NCBI GenBank assembly: GCA_021399435.1
Contig: JAJTUP010000003.1
Coordinates: 1,922,001 to 1,986,000, forward strand
Direction: 5' to 3'
DNA length: 64,000 nucleotides
DNA from: Diaporthe sp. PMI_573
Lineage: Eukaryota; Ascomycota; Sordariomycetes; Diaporthales; Diaporthaceae
Made by a program: the position numbers and the translations under genes. Positions 32,695 to 44,104 of this stretch are shown here, piece after piece. Position 1 is the stretch's first letter. Each line of letters opens with the position of its first letter. The notes under the pieces are model-generated. The model did not search any database. It saw nothing but the letters and a program-made list of their open reading frames with translations, and was not told the origin of the DNA.

Positions 32695-32775
32695 TCACAC
32701 TCACACTCACACTCACACTCACACTCACACTCACACTCACACTCACACTCACACTCACACTCACACTCACACTCA
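32695..32775 (+). repeat. Hexanucleotide microsatellite (TCACAC)13.5
   Basis: 81 bp of uninterrupted TCACAC repeats lying 125 bp upstream of the next start codon, so in its promoter or leader. The length is expected to vary between strains. Confidence 0.97.
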
Positions 32776-32899
32776 ACTTCACTTTTCGCTCGCCCCGAAC
32801 CACATACGCCCTTCACAACAACATCGCCGCCAACCTGATCACCGAACCCTTCGAAAAACATCAGAAAGCCCATCCGTCAATACGTCGAATATCTCAGAG

Positions 32900-34136
32900 A
32901 TGATTCCCTCAAGAACTGCCGCGCGCTCCCTTCCTCGCGCCACACGGTCCATCAAGGCCCCACGGTCCAAGCAAGTCCGCTTCCAATCCACGACTGCGTC
33001 CTCATCGAGCTCTGGCAATTTTCAGGCCGGTATGTCGCCCTTCGCCGCCGGTGTGGCTGGTGGTCTTACAGCCGGAGGGCTTCTCTACGGCGCGTACTAT
33101 TTCAGCCCCACTGGCGAGATCGCGAGATCAGTCAACAAGGCCTCGAAAGAGACAAGCAAGAAGTACAACGAGGCCGCGAAAAAGCTCCAGCAAAACACAT
33201 CCGATGCAGATCAGACCGTGAATTACATCCGGGACTTCTGCTACTCCTACGTTACCTGGATCCCTGGCGGGCGCCAGTATGTGGACACCGCATTTGACGA
33301 CCTGGAGAAGGTCAGGAAAAAACAACAAGGACGACGCAGACCGCATCCTCAACGATGCATACAAGCACTTCCAGGATATCTCCAAGGCAGGCCTCAGCAT
33401 GGAGAGCCTCCGTCGGATGTACGACGCGCTGGCCGACCTTTCAGCCAAGATGGCCGACCTCTCAGCGGATGCACTGGGTGACATAATCGACAATGACCCG
33501 CAATTGAAGGACAAGTTTGGCGGCAGCATCGACGAGCTCAAGCAGATGGGCGACCAGTACGGTCCGGAGGCGAAGAAACAGGTAAACGACACCTGGAGAC
33601 AGGTCCGGGACATCGCGGCTGGCGGCCTCACCGCGTCTAACCTGGACAAGGCCCGCAAGCTCGTCGAGGAGAAGGCCCAGGAGTTGCAGAAGCCTGGTGA
33701 TGAGGCCTGGAAGAAGGGGCTCGAGCAGGTCAAGCCTTACCTGGACAAGAACCCGCAGGTCAAGGACCCAGTGGAGAAGAATGCCGATGCCCTCAAGCAC
33801 GGCAACACGAAGGAGCTGTTTGAGAAGGCCAAGGACACAGTCGAGTCGGGCAAGACGGGCGACCTCGAGGGCTACGTCAACGAGGCGGTGGAGAAGGCCA
33901 AGTCCAAGGGCTCGCAGCTCACTGGAGGTACCAGCCTGGAGCAGTACATCGGCCAGATTCCCAGCGGTAGTGAGGTGCTGTCCAAACTCAAGCAGCTGAA
34001 AGAGGTTGCCGAGAAACACACCGACGAGAGCGAGAGGCTGGTCAAGGAGACGTTGGAGGAGCTCAAGAAGGTGCTTGAGAACAAGTCAGACAAGGCGGAA
34101 GGCATCCTGAAGAAGGCAAAGGAGGAGTCCAAGTAG
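32900..34136 (+). CDS. Mitochondrial membrane-anchored helical protein; frame break at an A6 tract
   Basis: ATG 32900 opens a basic Ser/Arg presequence (MIPSRTAARSLPRATRS...) typical of mitochondrial import. A Gly/Ala-rich membrane segment follows near residues 50-70 (FAAGVAGGLTAGGLLYGAYYF), then a long charged helical region. The frame runs to about residue 139, where FDDLEKVR meets an A6 tract at 33317-33322. One base fewer would keep the frame through to 34136 (about 411 residues). The downstream part (PQLKDKFGGSIDELKQMGDQYGPEAKKQVNDTW...) is well preserved and belongs to the same conserved fungal family. Alternatively a 64-nt intron 33311-33374 (GTCAGG..CCAG) would restore phase but remove 21 residues that look conserved. 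Function unknown; the repeated amphipathic helices recall LEA or apolipoprotein-like domains. Confidence 0.75.
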
Positions 34137-34722
34137 CCTTCCGAGTGGGCAAGCCACAACGGCCAGTACGTCGTAATACCAGCATAATTCATCCTAACCG
34201 CTGCTGAAGCATTTGGTGATTTCTGTCATGACTGTTGTAGGCGTGTTGAGCAAGGCAGCAATCATTTGGGGAGCGGCAGCCGAGGCCATCGCATTGGTGT
34301 TTGTATTTGGGCCTGCTGGAACCCTGCACAAGCTGAAGAGGACGAGCTGAAGACGAAGAAAGTTCTCGTCAAAGAGCATGCAAAAGACCCTCGACTTTGT
34401 TGTTTCCCTCAAGGTCCATGAATCGTGCCGATTAGATGCTCGGTAACAGTGCCAAAGGTTGAGCTGCCGAGTCTCTGCCAGCTGGCGCTGACCTCAGGCC
34501 TCCACCGATGCAGCTGCAAACCGGGTTTCGCCGCTCGGCTGACAGGGAGCGACGAGCGACGTCAGTCCTCTCCTAAAGCGCTCAATCTCGACCCCAGCAC
34601 TTCACTTCTCTGCCGTCACAAAAAGCATTCACTTTGCTCGTTACATGCAGCCCGGGCCAGGCCAGGCCAGGCCAGACATTCGCTCGGCATTTGACCACAT
34701 CACATGAGATGTCGCATCGATA
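34137..34722. other. Intergenic region
   Basis: No supported gene. A short GGCCA tandem run lies at 34655-34675, just upstream of the carrier gene. Confidence 0.5.
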
Positions 34723-36093
34723 ATGAACACCACCGATCCCGGCCGCGGCGCCGGTGACCCAAACCCCCCTTTCGACTTCGGCGTGCTGCCCGTCGCTGCT
34801 CACGACTCGGACAGGAACCCGCGCACCAACGCTGCAACAGCCGCCACAGCCGCGGGAGTGCGCGCCTTCACGGCCCAGGCCATCGCCTTCTACTTCAGGG
34901 CCCCAGTCAAGGCTTTCTTTCGCACGCGGGTGGACTACCTCGCCTACGCCCGGAACCTGCAGCAGCAGCCGGCGCACAGTTACCTGCTGGCCAACCTGCC
35001 CACCGCCCAGGAATCCTCCCGGCAGACATGGTGGCAGTGGCTTCGCTCCGTGGGCTCGCGGACTACCCCAGGAATCCTGGCCAGTGCGGTCAAGAACCAC
35101 GGGTGGCGCATCATCCCCGATCAGGTCCTCCCTCCCCTGATTGCCAACGTCGGCGTCGGGGCTGTGCTGTACACCAGCTACCTGCAGATCCTCGGCCGCC
35201 TTCACGAGGAAAGCAGCAGGGCCACCAAGAGGGTCTACCCTCCCCCGTCGCCCGGCGACACCTTCACCGCGGGCCTCCTTGCCGGATCCATCCAGAGCGT
35301 CGCTGCTGCACCCCTTGATGCTATCCAGGCACGCTTCGAGCGTGGCGGCAAGGGGCCTGAGGTCATCGGCGACACCAATGGCCGACCTCAGAGCATGTGG
35401 TCTTTCAGCTACGCCAAGCTTCGGGAGATTGGGCTACGAGGTATCTTCGCCGGGTGGGGGCTTTCCTTCGCCAAGGACAGCCTGGGGTGTGCTATCTTCT
35501 TTAGTACTTTCGAGTACGTCAAGGCGCAGTCATACTACTCCTTCGTGGCCTGGTATTATGGCCAGCTCAGTGCCGATATGGTGAATGTCCTGTCCAGAAG
35601 ACGGCCTGGCGATGGCAGGGACGACCAGCAGCTGAAGACCATCCGGCCACACTACGCTATCGAACCCGCATTTCTCATGCTCGCTGGGATGGGGGCATCG
35701 ATCGCCCAGCAAGTGATCATCCATCCGCTCACGCATGTGCAAATGGAGCATTGGGAACACCTCGAGTATCTCGACGCCCAGTCACGCAAGTACCGCAAGT
35801 ACCAGAACGCGAAAGCGCCGGGGGAGAAGTGGCGTTGGAAGATGTTCAGGGCCTACTATCACGCCTACATGGAGACCTGGGCCAACTGCCTCGCAGAGAG
35901 CAAGGCGCAGGAGGGCAATGGTCCCAATGCATTGAGGCGTTGGTTGTTCAGGGGTTTCTGGTGGAACGCGCTGCGCCAGGTGCCCTCTACAAGCGCAGGG
36001 CTGGTCATCTTTGAGTTGGTACGGCGCAAATATGGAATGGGAGGGGACGAAGTTCGAATTAACAGGGATGGGTATGATATTCTGCTTGCCTAG
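34723..36093 (+). CDS. Mitochondrial carrier-like protein (fungal)
   Basis: A single exon of 456 residues. The centre holds membrane-helix pairs with carrier-type signatures: TAGLLAGSIQSVAAAPLDAIQARFERGG (a PxD motif with Gln for the basic residue) and GLRGIFAGWGLSFAKDSLGCAIFFSTFEY. A later half has QQVIIHPLTHVQMEHWEHLEY and ALRQVPSTSAGLVIFELVRRKYG. This fits the mitochondrial carrier family (PF00153) as a diverged, enlarged fungal member; typical carriers are ~300 residues, so the ~140-residue N-terminus and inter-repeat loops are extra. Substrate cannot be inferred, and degenerate signature motifs leave transport itself unproven. It converges on the CoA-ligase gene, with 117 bp between their stops. 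Confidence 0.8.
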   Translation: MNTTDPGRGAGDPNPPFDFGVLPVAAHDSDRNPRTNAATAATAAGVRAFTAQAIAFYFRAPVKAFFRTRVDYLAYARNLQQQPAHSYLLANLPTAQESSRQTWWQWLRSVGSRTTPGILASAVKNHGWRIIPDQVLPPLIANVGVGAVLYTSYLQILGRLHEESSRATKRVYPPPSPGDTFTAGLLAGSIQSVAAAPLDAIQARFERGGKGPEVIGDTNGRPQSMWSFSYAKLREIGLRGIFAGWGLSFAKDSLGCAIFFSTFEYVKAQSYYSFVAWYYGQLSADMVNVLSRRRPGDGRDDQQLKTIRPHYAIEPAFLMLAGMGASIAQQVIIHPLTHVQMEHWEHLEYLDAQSRKYRKYQNAKAPGEKWRWKMFRAYYHAYMETWANCLAESKAQEGNGPNALRRWLFRGFWWNALRQVPSTSAGLVIFELVRRKYGMGGDEVRINRDGYDILLA

Positions 36094-36210
36094 TGAGGGT
36101 TTGGAATCTGTAAAGCATAGCGCAGGTTGTGTTTCTGGGGCTAGAGACTATATACCATCTCCCTTTTCTCCTTGCTGTTTATATACGATATCTCCTGTCT
36201 CGGCTACACT

Positions 36211-38036
36211 CTACAGCTTCGCCCTGTCGGTGCCATCTCTTATACACAGTCCCCTCGGCCGGCCGGTCTTCTGGTCGCTTGCCTTCAGCAACCTTCTCAA
36301 CAGCTTTCCCGTGGGCCCTTTGGGAATACTCTCCGCGAACTCAACTTCAGCCAGCCACTTGTACCGGACCTTGCGCTCTCTGACATACCTCAACAAGGCC
36401 CGGCCCAATTCTTCACTCGGGCTCACCCCACTCTTAACCACCACGTAGGCCTTCGGTTTCTCACCAGCGTACTCATCCCTGATACCCAGGACTGCACAAT
36501 CCTCGACCAGGTCATGCCCAAGCAACAAATCTTCCAACTCCGCCGGCGGGACTTGTATTCCCTTGACTTTGATCATCTCCTTTATGCGATCCTCGATATG
36601 CAAGAGGCCCTCCGCGTCTATATGCCCAACATCACCAGTATGCAAATACCCCTCTTCATCAAAAGACTCAGCCGTGGCCTCCGGGTTCCCCAAGTACCCC
36701 ATCGCAATCTGTGGGCCACGAGCACAGATCTCGCCAGTCTCCCCCGGGCCGAGCAACTTTGATGAATCGGCCAGGTCGATCACCTTGGCCACGGTGTTGG
36801 CGACGAGCTTCCCGCCTGTATGGGCATATTTGTATGCAAAGTGCGAGGGCGGATGTGACGAGATGCACGCCGTGGACTCGGTGGCGCCGTACCCCTGCCG
36901 GAACCCGGTCCCGGGAAACCTCGCCTCGAGCAGGCGCAGGATCTCGGGGCTCATCGGAGCCGACCCGGACGAGAACCTCTTGACGATTTCTCGCAGCCGC
37001 GGCAGATAGCGCTCGACCACGGGGTCGCGAACTATGCGGATCAGGATGGGCGGCACGAAGATGAGCTCTTCTATTCGGTGGGCGATGATCGTCTCCAGCA
37101 TCGTCTCCATCTTGAACTGTGGGAGCATGAAGCACTCGCCGTTCATGAATACCGGGTACGTGATGAACCTCACCAGCCCGGTGATGTGGAACAATGGCAT
37201 CACTGCGATGGTCCGGTACTGCCCGTCCGCGGGGAAGAGTTGGAGCTGTCTCAGCTGCAGGCACTGCGCGATGATATTGTGATGGCTGAGCATGACGGCC
37301 TTGGGGTAACCAGTAGTTCCGGAGCTGAAGTTGAGATAGCTGCATATGTCTTTGTTCGTCTTTTCATGTGGTATATGGTACACATCCGCCGGTGATAATG
37401 AGTGGCCCTGCCGGATCAGGTCTTGTATGCTCTTGAATCCCAATGCTTCGCCTTCGAGAAGCAGGACGTGCGACCTAGGAATGCCCGCACTCTTGGCCGC
37501 AGCCACAGCCGCCTCGACAGAGCCAGGTAAAGTCACCAGAATCTTGGTGTCGGCCGTCTTTAGGGCATGTGTCATTTCCTCCACGTCGTACGCGGGAGAC
37601 GCACCGTTGATTCTGCCTCCTGCTCAAAGTGTTAGCACTTGATTATCTCGCCTCCGTGTTCTCGGGCCCACCTACCAACTCGTATAGTTGCCCATAGTGC
37701 AACAGCATACCATACAGTATTGGTGCTGAAAATCGAGACAGTCTGTCCTGCTTGGAGGCCGTAGTCCTCGACAAGTACTGTACTCAGGGTGGTGGCTTTT
37801 GCCTTGACCTGAGAAAAGTCCAATCTTTCCTTGGTAACCGCATTGTTGTATGCGCCAAAGACGCCGCTAGACTGACTTCGAAAAGGAACATATTCCTCAG
37901 ATTCGAAGAGCCATTGCCAGGTAGTCACGTTCGTTGGAACTATACACAGTCAGCGTGTCATTCTCTGGTCCAGCTTGGTAGGGTATTATCTGAGCTCACT
38001 CTCAAGGTCAGGATGGGGAGACTTCCAGATGGTCAT
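36211..38036 (-). CDS. Acyl-CoA / 4-coumarate-CoA ligase-like enzyme, peroxisomal
   Basis: Three exons, 38000-38036, 37676-37939 and 36211-37619, encode 569 residues. Introns are 54 nt (GTGAGC..TAG) and 56 nt (GTAGGT..CAG). The 37-nt first exon (MTIWKSPHPDLE) joins to IPTNVTTWQWLF, a family N-terminus. The ANL adenylation fold shows P-loop SSGTTGYPKAVMLSH, GYGATEST, YLHTGDVGHID and the catalytic Lys in PKGPTGKLLRR. It activates a carboxylic acid as the acyl-adenylate and transfers it to CoA. The C-terminus is AKL, a peroxisomal PTS1 signal, reached after a ~25-residue extension past the Lys motif. Fungal relatives activate aromatic or medium-chain acids, including side-chain precursors. It is on the same strand as, and 527 bp downstream of, the DHA2 transporter gene. 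Confidence 0.9.
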
Positions 38037-38563
38037 ACTTGCTGTCCCGTCGAGCCGGCTCTATATTGTAACTTTTGGTTATCGTGTCACAACTTGTGCG
38101 GCTCATATCGCAACCTTAAAAGACGATGCCACGTCCGAACACGGCGGGTCTAAACGTCAGGCGGATTTGCCGGCATTGCTGGTCGGCGGTGCGGTGCGGA
38201 GATCCGAGTTCCGGCTGGGTACGGTGCTGACAATGCCTCGGCACAAGATCGACGGAGCCCATCCCCACCCAACTAGTCCATTGGGGCGTATTCAGATTCA
38301 GCAAGCAGCTCAGAGCTATGGACCGGAATAGACGTTACAGCGGGACAAGAAAGAGCATCGAAAGCGGCTTGTTGTGCGCCTTGAAATGCACCAGTCAGGT
38401 CTCTATTCAAGCTTGACGGTAAAATTCGACCTCAGTCGCGATACAGTCGGAATATCACTTTGCATTTGTTGTTTTTAAGATAGAAAATGGTATTTCCAGT
38501 TCACAATTGGATTTTTTTTTCCCTTCAAGATGCCACACATTCAGATTGCGGCCCAAGAACTAA
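38037..38563. other. Intergenic region between ligase and DHA2 genes
   Basis: Promoter region of the ligase gene (minus strand) plus the 3' flank of the transporter. No gene is seen. Confidence 0.5.
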
Positions 38564-40578
38564 TTAAGTAAATGCTTGAGCTTCAGGGCCAGGCGAGACT
38601 GAAGGCGTTGCTTTCTGGCCCTTGGCCATCCGCGAGCTCCTCCACTTGTCTCTAGCCAGGAAAACAAGACATATAATCAACCCAAGGCTGGCGAGCCCAA
38701 CACCGAGGTACAATGCACCCTTGTAGCCCTTCAGGAGGTCTGCTTTTGTCTTTCCGTCATTGTTGACGTGGACCTCCACTGTACCCGCAAACCCAACGCC
38801 CAGAGAGATACTGTAGTTTACGACCGTCGCGACCAGGCTTGCTGCGATCCCTTGATGCTCCTTCTTGACTGCATTGGAGAGGATGAGGGTTGCGGCCGGG
38901 AAGCTCATATCCATCCCGAATGGAATCTATTCATTTACATCGTCAGTAATCCCGATGCACTGTCCCCACAGCAATGGGTATTTAAAGTCCGAATGATATA
39001 TGACTGGGGGGAAGGTGTCCCACGGGGAATTGAAGAACCTCGGAGGAGCATGGGAAGGGGAAAGGGGCCGGAGCACGTACAACCGCAATCGACACAAATG
39101 TCTGTGCCCAATAGATCTGATCTACCGGTGCCGTTGCGAAAATGATCATGCCTGTCGTGAAGGCTATCAAGGAAATAGTCATTACCGCAGGTCCTGTGAA
39201 ATTTGCTGGCCCGAGCAGATGGCCGGTCAGAACCGACGCGAGGAGGCCGGAGACAAGAACTGGCATCATCCAAAAGGCGGTATGCAATGGAGATAAGCCT
39301 CGAATGTTCTCGAAGACCAAAACGATATAAAGCGACCACACGCCGAACATGGCCCAGCCGCAGGCGGTTGCACTGAGGACGAATCCCACGTCGGCATTGA
39401 AAGCGTCGAGGGGAAGGAGGGGGTTGGCCGCGTAACGGTACTCAGTCCATATGAATGTGAAGAAAACGACGAGACCAGCAACGAGGGTTGCGATGACCTG
39501 TGGCGAATCCCAGCCGACTATGGGCGCTTGGTTCCATGCAAAGTTGAACAGGATTAAGGACGAGGTCCCAGCTATGGCTCCAACCTACTCATTAATTTAT
39601 TAGTAAACCCCAGGACAGGTGTGTTGCCCGTGCAACGCAGGCACCTCTTACCAAATCCAACTCTTTGTTTAGATTACGCAGCGAGAGCTTTCCTTCTGAA
39701 AGCCTGGCTGGCGGCGGTGATGGCACAACGAAGTAGGTGAGGACAGTCAGCAAGGCGAGAACAATAGCCAGTGCGTGAAAGTTCCACGGCCACCAGAGCA
39801 AGTCAAGCGAGGTTCCCACGAGTCCACCTATCATTGCACCAACCGGCGCGCTCGCCCCAAACAGTGCGAAGACCATTGCCTTGCGATGGCCAGGTGGGTA
39901 AGCTGCGCCAAGGATCGCCAGCGCGTTCGGGATGCAAATGGCGGAGCCGATGCCTTGGAAGACTCGAGCGAAGACGAAAAGCGTGTACCCGGAGTACACG
40001 GCAACGCCAGCGAGGACAGACCACAGGGAGAACCAGGCGAAGCCGATCATGAGCATCAATTTGTAGCCGAAAGCGTCGCCTAGCCGGCCAGAGAAGATCA
40101 GAAACGTGCCGGCGGTCAGGGCGAACCCTGCGACCAGCCAGCTGAGGAGAGCCGGGTTGGTGACTCCGAGGCTGTCGCCCACGGTATCGAGGAGGAACAG
40201 CATAGCGCAAAATGAAGCCTCTGCAGTGGTTACATGCTATCAGCACTCCAGTATCCGGATTGGTCTCGGGTAGGCCCGACAGCTGTCAGGGGACCCACGG
40301 TTGCAGAATTGTGTCAAGCAGACTGTTGCGACAAACAGAATCTCCTGAGGCAAGGACATTTGCTCAGAAGACCACGCAGATGCTGACGTCGTGTTGGAGA
40401 GCCGAGGCCCCATGCCGTTTTGATTCTCTAGGTCGTCTTCCTTGTGCTGGGTCCAGTTCGACCTTACGCTCGTAGCCTCGACACCAAGCTCGGCTCCTTC
40501 TTCTTTCCGTGCCAAGCTAGCCAGGGCATCTTCCTGGTCCCCACGGGAGCCGGCCATTGCGGTCTTTTCAGCGTCCAT
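38564..40578 (-). CDS. MFS transporter, DHA2 (14-TMS drug/toxin exporter) family
   Basis: Four exons, 40299-40578, 39652-40220, 39081-39584 and 38564-38926, give 571 residues. Introns of 78, 67 and 154 nt each have a clear branch site, and all joins keep phase. The first donor is GTGGGT, chosen because it rebuilds the family word LTQFCNQA. A ~75-residue polar N-terminus precedes about 14 helices. Motifs include SWLVAGFALTAGTFLIFSGRLGDAFGYK (motif A region), RVFQGIGSAICIPNALAILG (motif C-like) and IPFGMDMSFPAATLILSNAV, formed by splicing. Relatives export drugs, fungal metabolites or basic amino acids. The same-strand CoA ligase downstream suggests, but does not prove, a shared metabolite. Confidence 0.9.
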
Positions 40579-41777
40579 GATCGAGGGCCCGCGCGACGGC
40601 TACAGCTCTACTTGCGAAGGAGAGGGCAAGAGGGCGCAGATTAGTGTCTCCAGGGACGAGGCATGGCTCTTGGTTTGTTCGGTGTGCAGCAGGGGCGGTG
40701 TGTGATGATGCCTCTGAGTCGTGACGTTGGAAGGGAGCGGCACCATGTCGTGATTAGCCGAGTGCCCGGCATATCTAAACGGCGGTTACGTTGGAGAAGG
40801 GCGCGGAGCCAACGGCGAAAGGCGGAAAGTGCAGGGGTTGCTAGTTGCTACGCCATTCAATTGGATTTCTAAGATCATTGAATCTTCACCAGGATGCTGA
40901 CGAAGCAAGCATTTTTCATTCACAGCCGGATGCCTGCTATTCCCATCCTTTTCCACTCGGTCGTGGCAAGACGCGCTCCTTTCCACCGAACGCCCGCGTA
41001 AAACTGCTACTTTCCTGTCGTGGTTGAAGCTCTTGTCGTAGGAGGGGAGTCATAGACTGCAGGGAAAGGATTTCGTAGTTTCCGATCCGCCGTTCCAACC
41101 AAGTTGGGAGTTCATCTTTCGGAGCCTTTTCGTGCACCATGTTGTGATTTGTAGGAGCTTGCGATTGTTGGGTCTCTCTGGTAATGCGGGGATAGAGAAA
41201 TGAGTGGCTTGAGGGTTACTCTTATGAGCCAGCACGCAATGTCGTCAAGAGCGGCACAGTAGCTAGCTGCCTGCCTGCCTGGGCACACACAAAAATAGAC
41301 CGATGGCCGCCAACAATATTGCTCACGAAAACATGTTCTTGCCATCTTCAGATGATCTACGGGCACATCTTCCATGTCTCTTTGAAAGCCTGCATGTCAC
41401 ATATGCAACACCGTCTGGTTCTTCTCACCATTTCTTCTACAGTTCGAGGTGGAGCAGTACGTTGCGACGGGTTGGAGAAAATCAAGGCAGTTCAATCATG
41501 TCAATTCTGAAGACTGTCTAGACAGGTCATGGAAACTCGAGCAGACACATCATCACAATTATATACAGCCAAACAAGGCGCAAGGAAACTTCATCTGTAG
41601 TAGCCATAGTATGACTAGCAGCAAGTGTCTACCTATCATCAAAGGGCAAAAACGATTGCTGATGCATATGCGACTAGGCTGCAAAATGCTGTCATCACAT
41701 GGCAACTTGCTCGCCTGTCAGGTGCAGATTCCAACCGTGCTTGTCCTCTTCCAAAAAAAAAAAACAATGTGGCATAT
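40579..41777. other. Intergenic region
   Basis: Promoter side of the DHA2 gene and 3' flank of the zinc-ribbon gene. Many short overlapping frames on both strands and none family-like. An A12 run lies at about 41753-41764. Confidence 0.5.
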
Positions 41778-42210
41778 CTACGCCGCAGTGATCGCTTGGC
41801 CCACGCCTCCCTGTCCCGGACTGCCGCCCTGATCATGGTTGCTGTCGTTGTTAGGCTCCGGACAGGTGTTGTCGTCCCCATCCTCATTGTCATCGCCACC
41901 ATCCTCTGGGTCCGAGCTGTGCAGGAAGTCTAGTCAGTAGGCCATCATGTTCTTGAAGGAGTTGTTTAGAGTCAATCAATCTTTGGGTGGCATACTCTGC
42001 ATGATCACTACCACCGTACTTCTTTCGGAACTCTGCCTTAGTGAGAGGTCCCTTCTTCCTGTAGAGGCAGCTACACCGATTGCAGGTCTGGAAGTACTTC
42101 TTTTCACCACCAAAGGTCTTGGTGGCCCGGACGAAGGTCTTGTTGACCCGCCAAGTCCGGAAGTGACCACACTGCGAGCAGTCCTTGTGGTTCTTGTGGC
42201 GTGCGGGCAT
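41778..42210 (-). CDS. Small zinc-ribbon-like protein with acidic tail
   Basis: Two exons, 41996-42210 and 41778-41916, give 117 residues. The 79-nt intron (GTATGC..TACTGAC..GCACAG) replaces a nonsense-like tail of the unspliced frame with an acidic, Gly/Asn-rich one (SDPEDGGDDNEDGDDN...). The N-terminal 70 residues are strongly basic and carry CSQC (11-14) and CNRC-SC (43-48), a likely zinc-binding pair of knuckles 28 residues apart. The layout suggests a small nucleic-acid or ribonucleoprotein-binding protein. No family name is certain. The abrupt charge change at the exon boundary is a striking feature. Confidence 0.7.
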
Positions 42211-44104
42211 CGCTTCGTGCTTGGTCTATGCAGTAGTGTTTATCAGTATCATTCAAGCCAGCTCCTTGTGGCGATCGGGGGAGGCTGACATGAGACTTAC
42301 CGAGACCGCAGTGGATGTGAGTAGAGAGGTGTGGTGGACGTGCGAGACATCCAATTCAGCAAGCTTTTGCCAGGTTTTGTGCTGCCCAGGTGTGTGTGCT
42401 TGCTGCAGTGGTGAAATTGGGAGGAGGGGTTCTGGCTGAGATTTCTGTGGACGCAGTGGATTCATCCAGGTGTGAATGGGGGTCTCGAGGATCTCGGCGA
42501 ACAAAAATGAAATCCTCAGCACTGGAGCTGAATGTGAATGGAATGGTACTCAAGAAGATTCCGGAATAGACTTATGCAATTCAGGATCTCCCAGATTCTA
42601 GGGTGGCCAGCTACTCCCAATGATGGGTGATAGGATAGAGAGAAGATCTGATGTCTAGCCAAATCTGCAGCACGGCGGAATGCTTCATACTAACAAGACC
42701 ACAGCGAGACATCCGCTTCTAGGTCGAGCTATGTCAGGAATCATGTTTCCTGTGCTAAAACACAGTATCTTGTGTTCGGCGCCCAACTTCTGCTGGGTCT
42801 TTTACCTTTTGTCGTGTTCAGGTCGCCTTGAGTAGTAGCCTTCAACGGCGTATGTCTCAACGAAGAAGGCTTGGTCCCCTTAGCATAGATCACTCCATAC
42901 GCCAGGGCTGCCCATCACTACATGCGGCTCTGTCCTGTTGATGCAACCAATTGTGCTGTCCCTCCCGTGGCAGTATCTTGGTGTGTCGCTGAGAGTGTCT
43001 GAGCGCCCCAAGCTGTGAATTCAAGGCCGCAAGGGGTCATCAGGCACAACTCAGGTATATCTTCCTCACAGGAGTCTGCATTTTTAGAATTATGGTCGCC
43101 TTCTATACTTCACTGAACTATCCCATATGGCTTCCAGTGTTGTCTATCTAATCCTGGCTTAATGGCCTGGTATTGTCTCAATAATGATTACTTGAACAGC
43201 CGTGCAATATTGAAAGGCCCCGTGTACTTGTACATTTGTTGAATGCAAATCAAGAGCACTTGCTTCTGCATGGCATCCTGACATCCTACTAGAACTTCAG
43301 ACTCAAGGACTCCATCAAAGCTGTCTTGAACAGAAATGGGGAATTTGCACCCACTCTGATTGGTGCCGAGGCTGGCAACCAGCACCATCTTTGCAATTGC
43401 CAAGCCAATCGAATTTAATTTTTGCTACTCCATGTCCTTACTATCCACATCCTACCGACCTGTATCATTCTCTCTCACCTCTGCATTAGGATTACACAGA
43501 TTCCAGAGGGCTTCAAACATAGTTCAGCGTGTTGGCCCATTATATTGCTGCACTGCAGATTATGCTGAGCTTAAAGCTCTTGTGTAGCCTCTTGTTTCTC
43601 ATCATCTTCTTGCTCCTTTGTCCTCCTCTGATCTATTCCAGTCTATTACACGCTCTGATGATCCGTCCCACCTGCAAGCTTCAATGGGTTGCTTGTTCTC
43701 TGCTCAATATCAGTGCGGTGTTGTACAATCTTACGTAATGCGGTGTGCTTCTTTGGCGACAATGGAGATGAGAATGTTCCTGCCATCAAGAGTTCAAATC
43801 CGTGGGGCTGTCAAACATCGTAGAGCCCTTGAACGACATCCAGCACAACTACCGAAGATGTCGGAGATAACATTGGATTGAGTAGTCAGCCGGATATCCC
43901 GCGCTCGGGCGATAGGCAGGGGCAAGGGGCGAGGATGACACACTAGACGTCACAGCATCGTGGCTAGTCAGGGCTCCTCTTCAACGTAGGCACAGGGCCA
44001 ACAGAGAGATAGCATCAACACAAAGTCCTCAGGACCTGGCTTCTTTGTGTTGTAAAAGCAGTATTAGACCCGGGAGACGTCAGCACACCCTCACAAGCTG
44101 CATC
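42211..44104. other. Gene-poor region
   Basis: About 1.9 kb without a supported gene. A 71-codon minus-strand frame (43188-43403) ends in QQMYKYTGPFNIARLFK, which faintly recalls the post-integrase region of gypsy-type elements but is too short to call. Confidence 0.45.

Noticed and set aside
32672..32899. N-terminal extension encoding a His-Thr repeat
   Set aside because: It is only translation of the TCACAC microsatellite; the presequence-like ATG at 32900 is a better start.
33311..33330. Classic A_AAA_AAC -1 slippery site
   Set aside because: The heptamer letters are present, but the shift needed to enter the downstream frame is +1, so a standard -1 event would not work.
43188..43403. 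Short frame ending YTGPFNIARLF, possibly a retroelement scrap
   Set aside because: 71 codons only; no reverse transcriptase, integrase or LTR found nearby.
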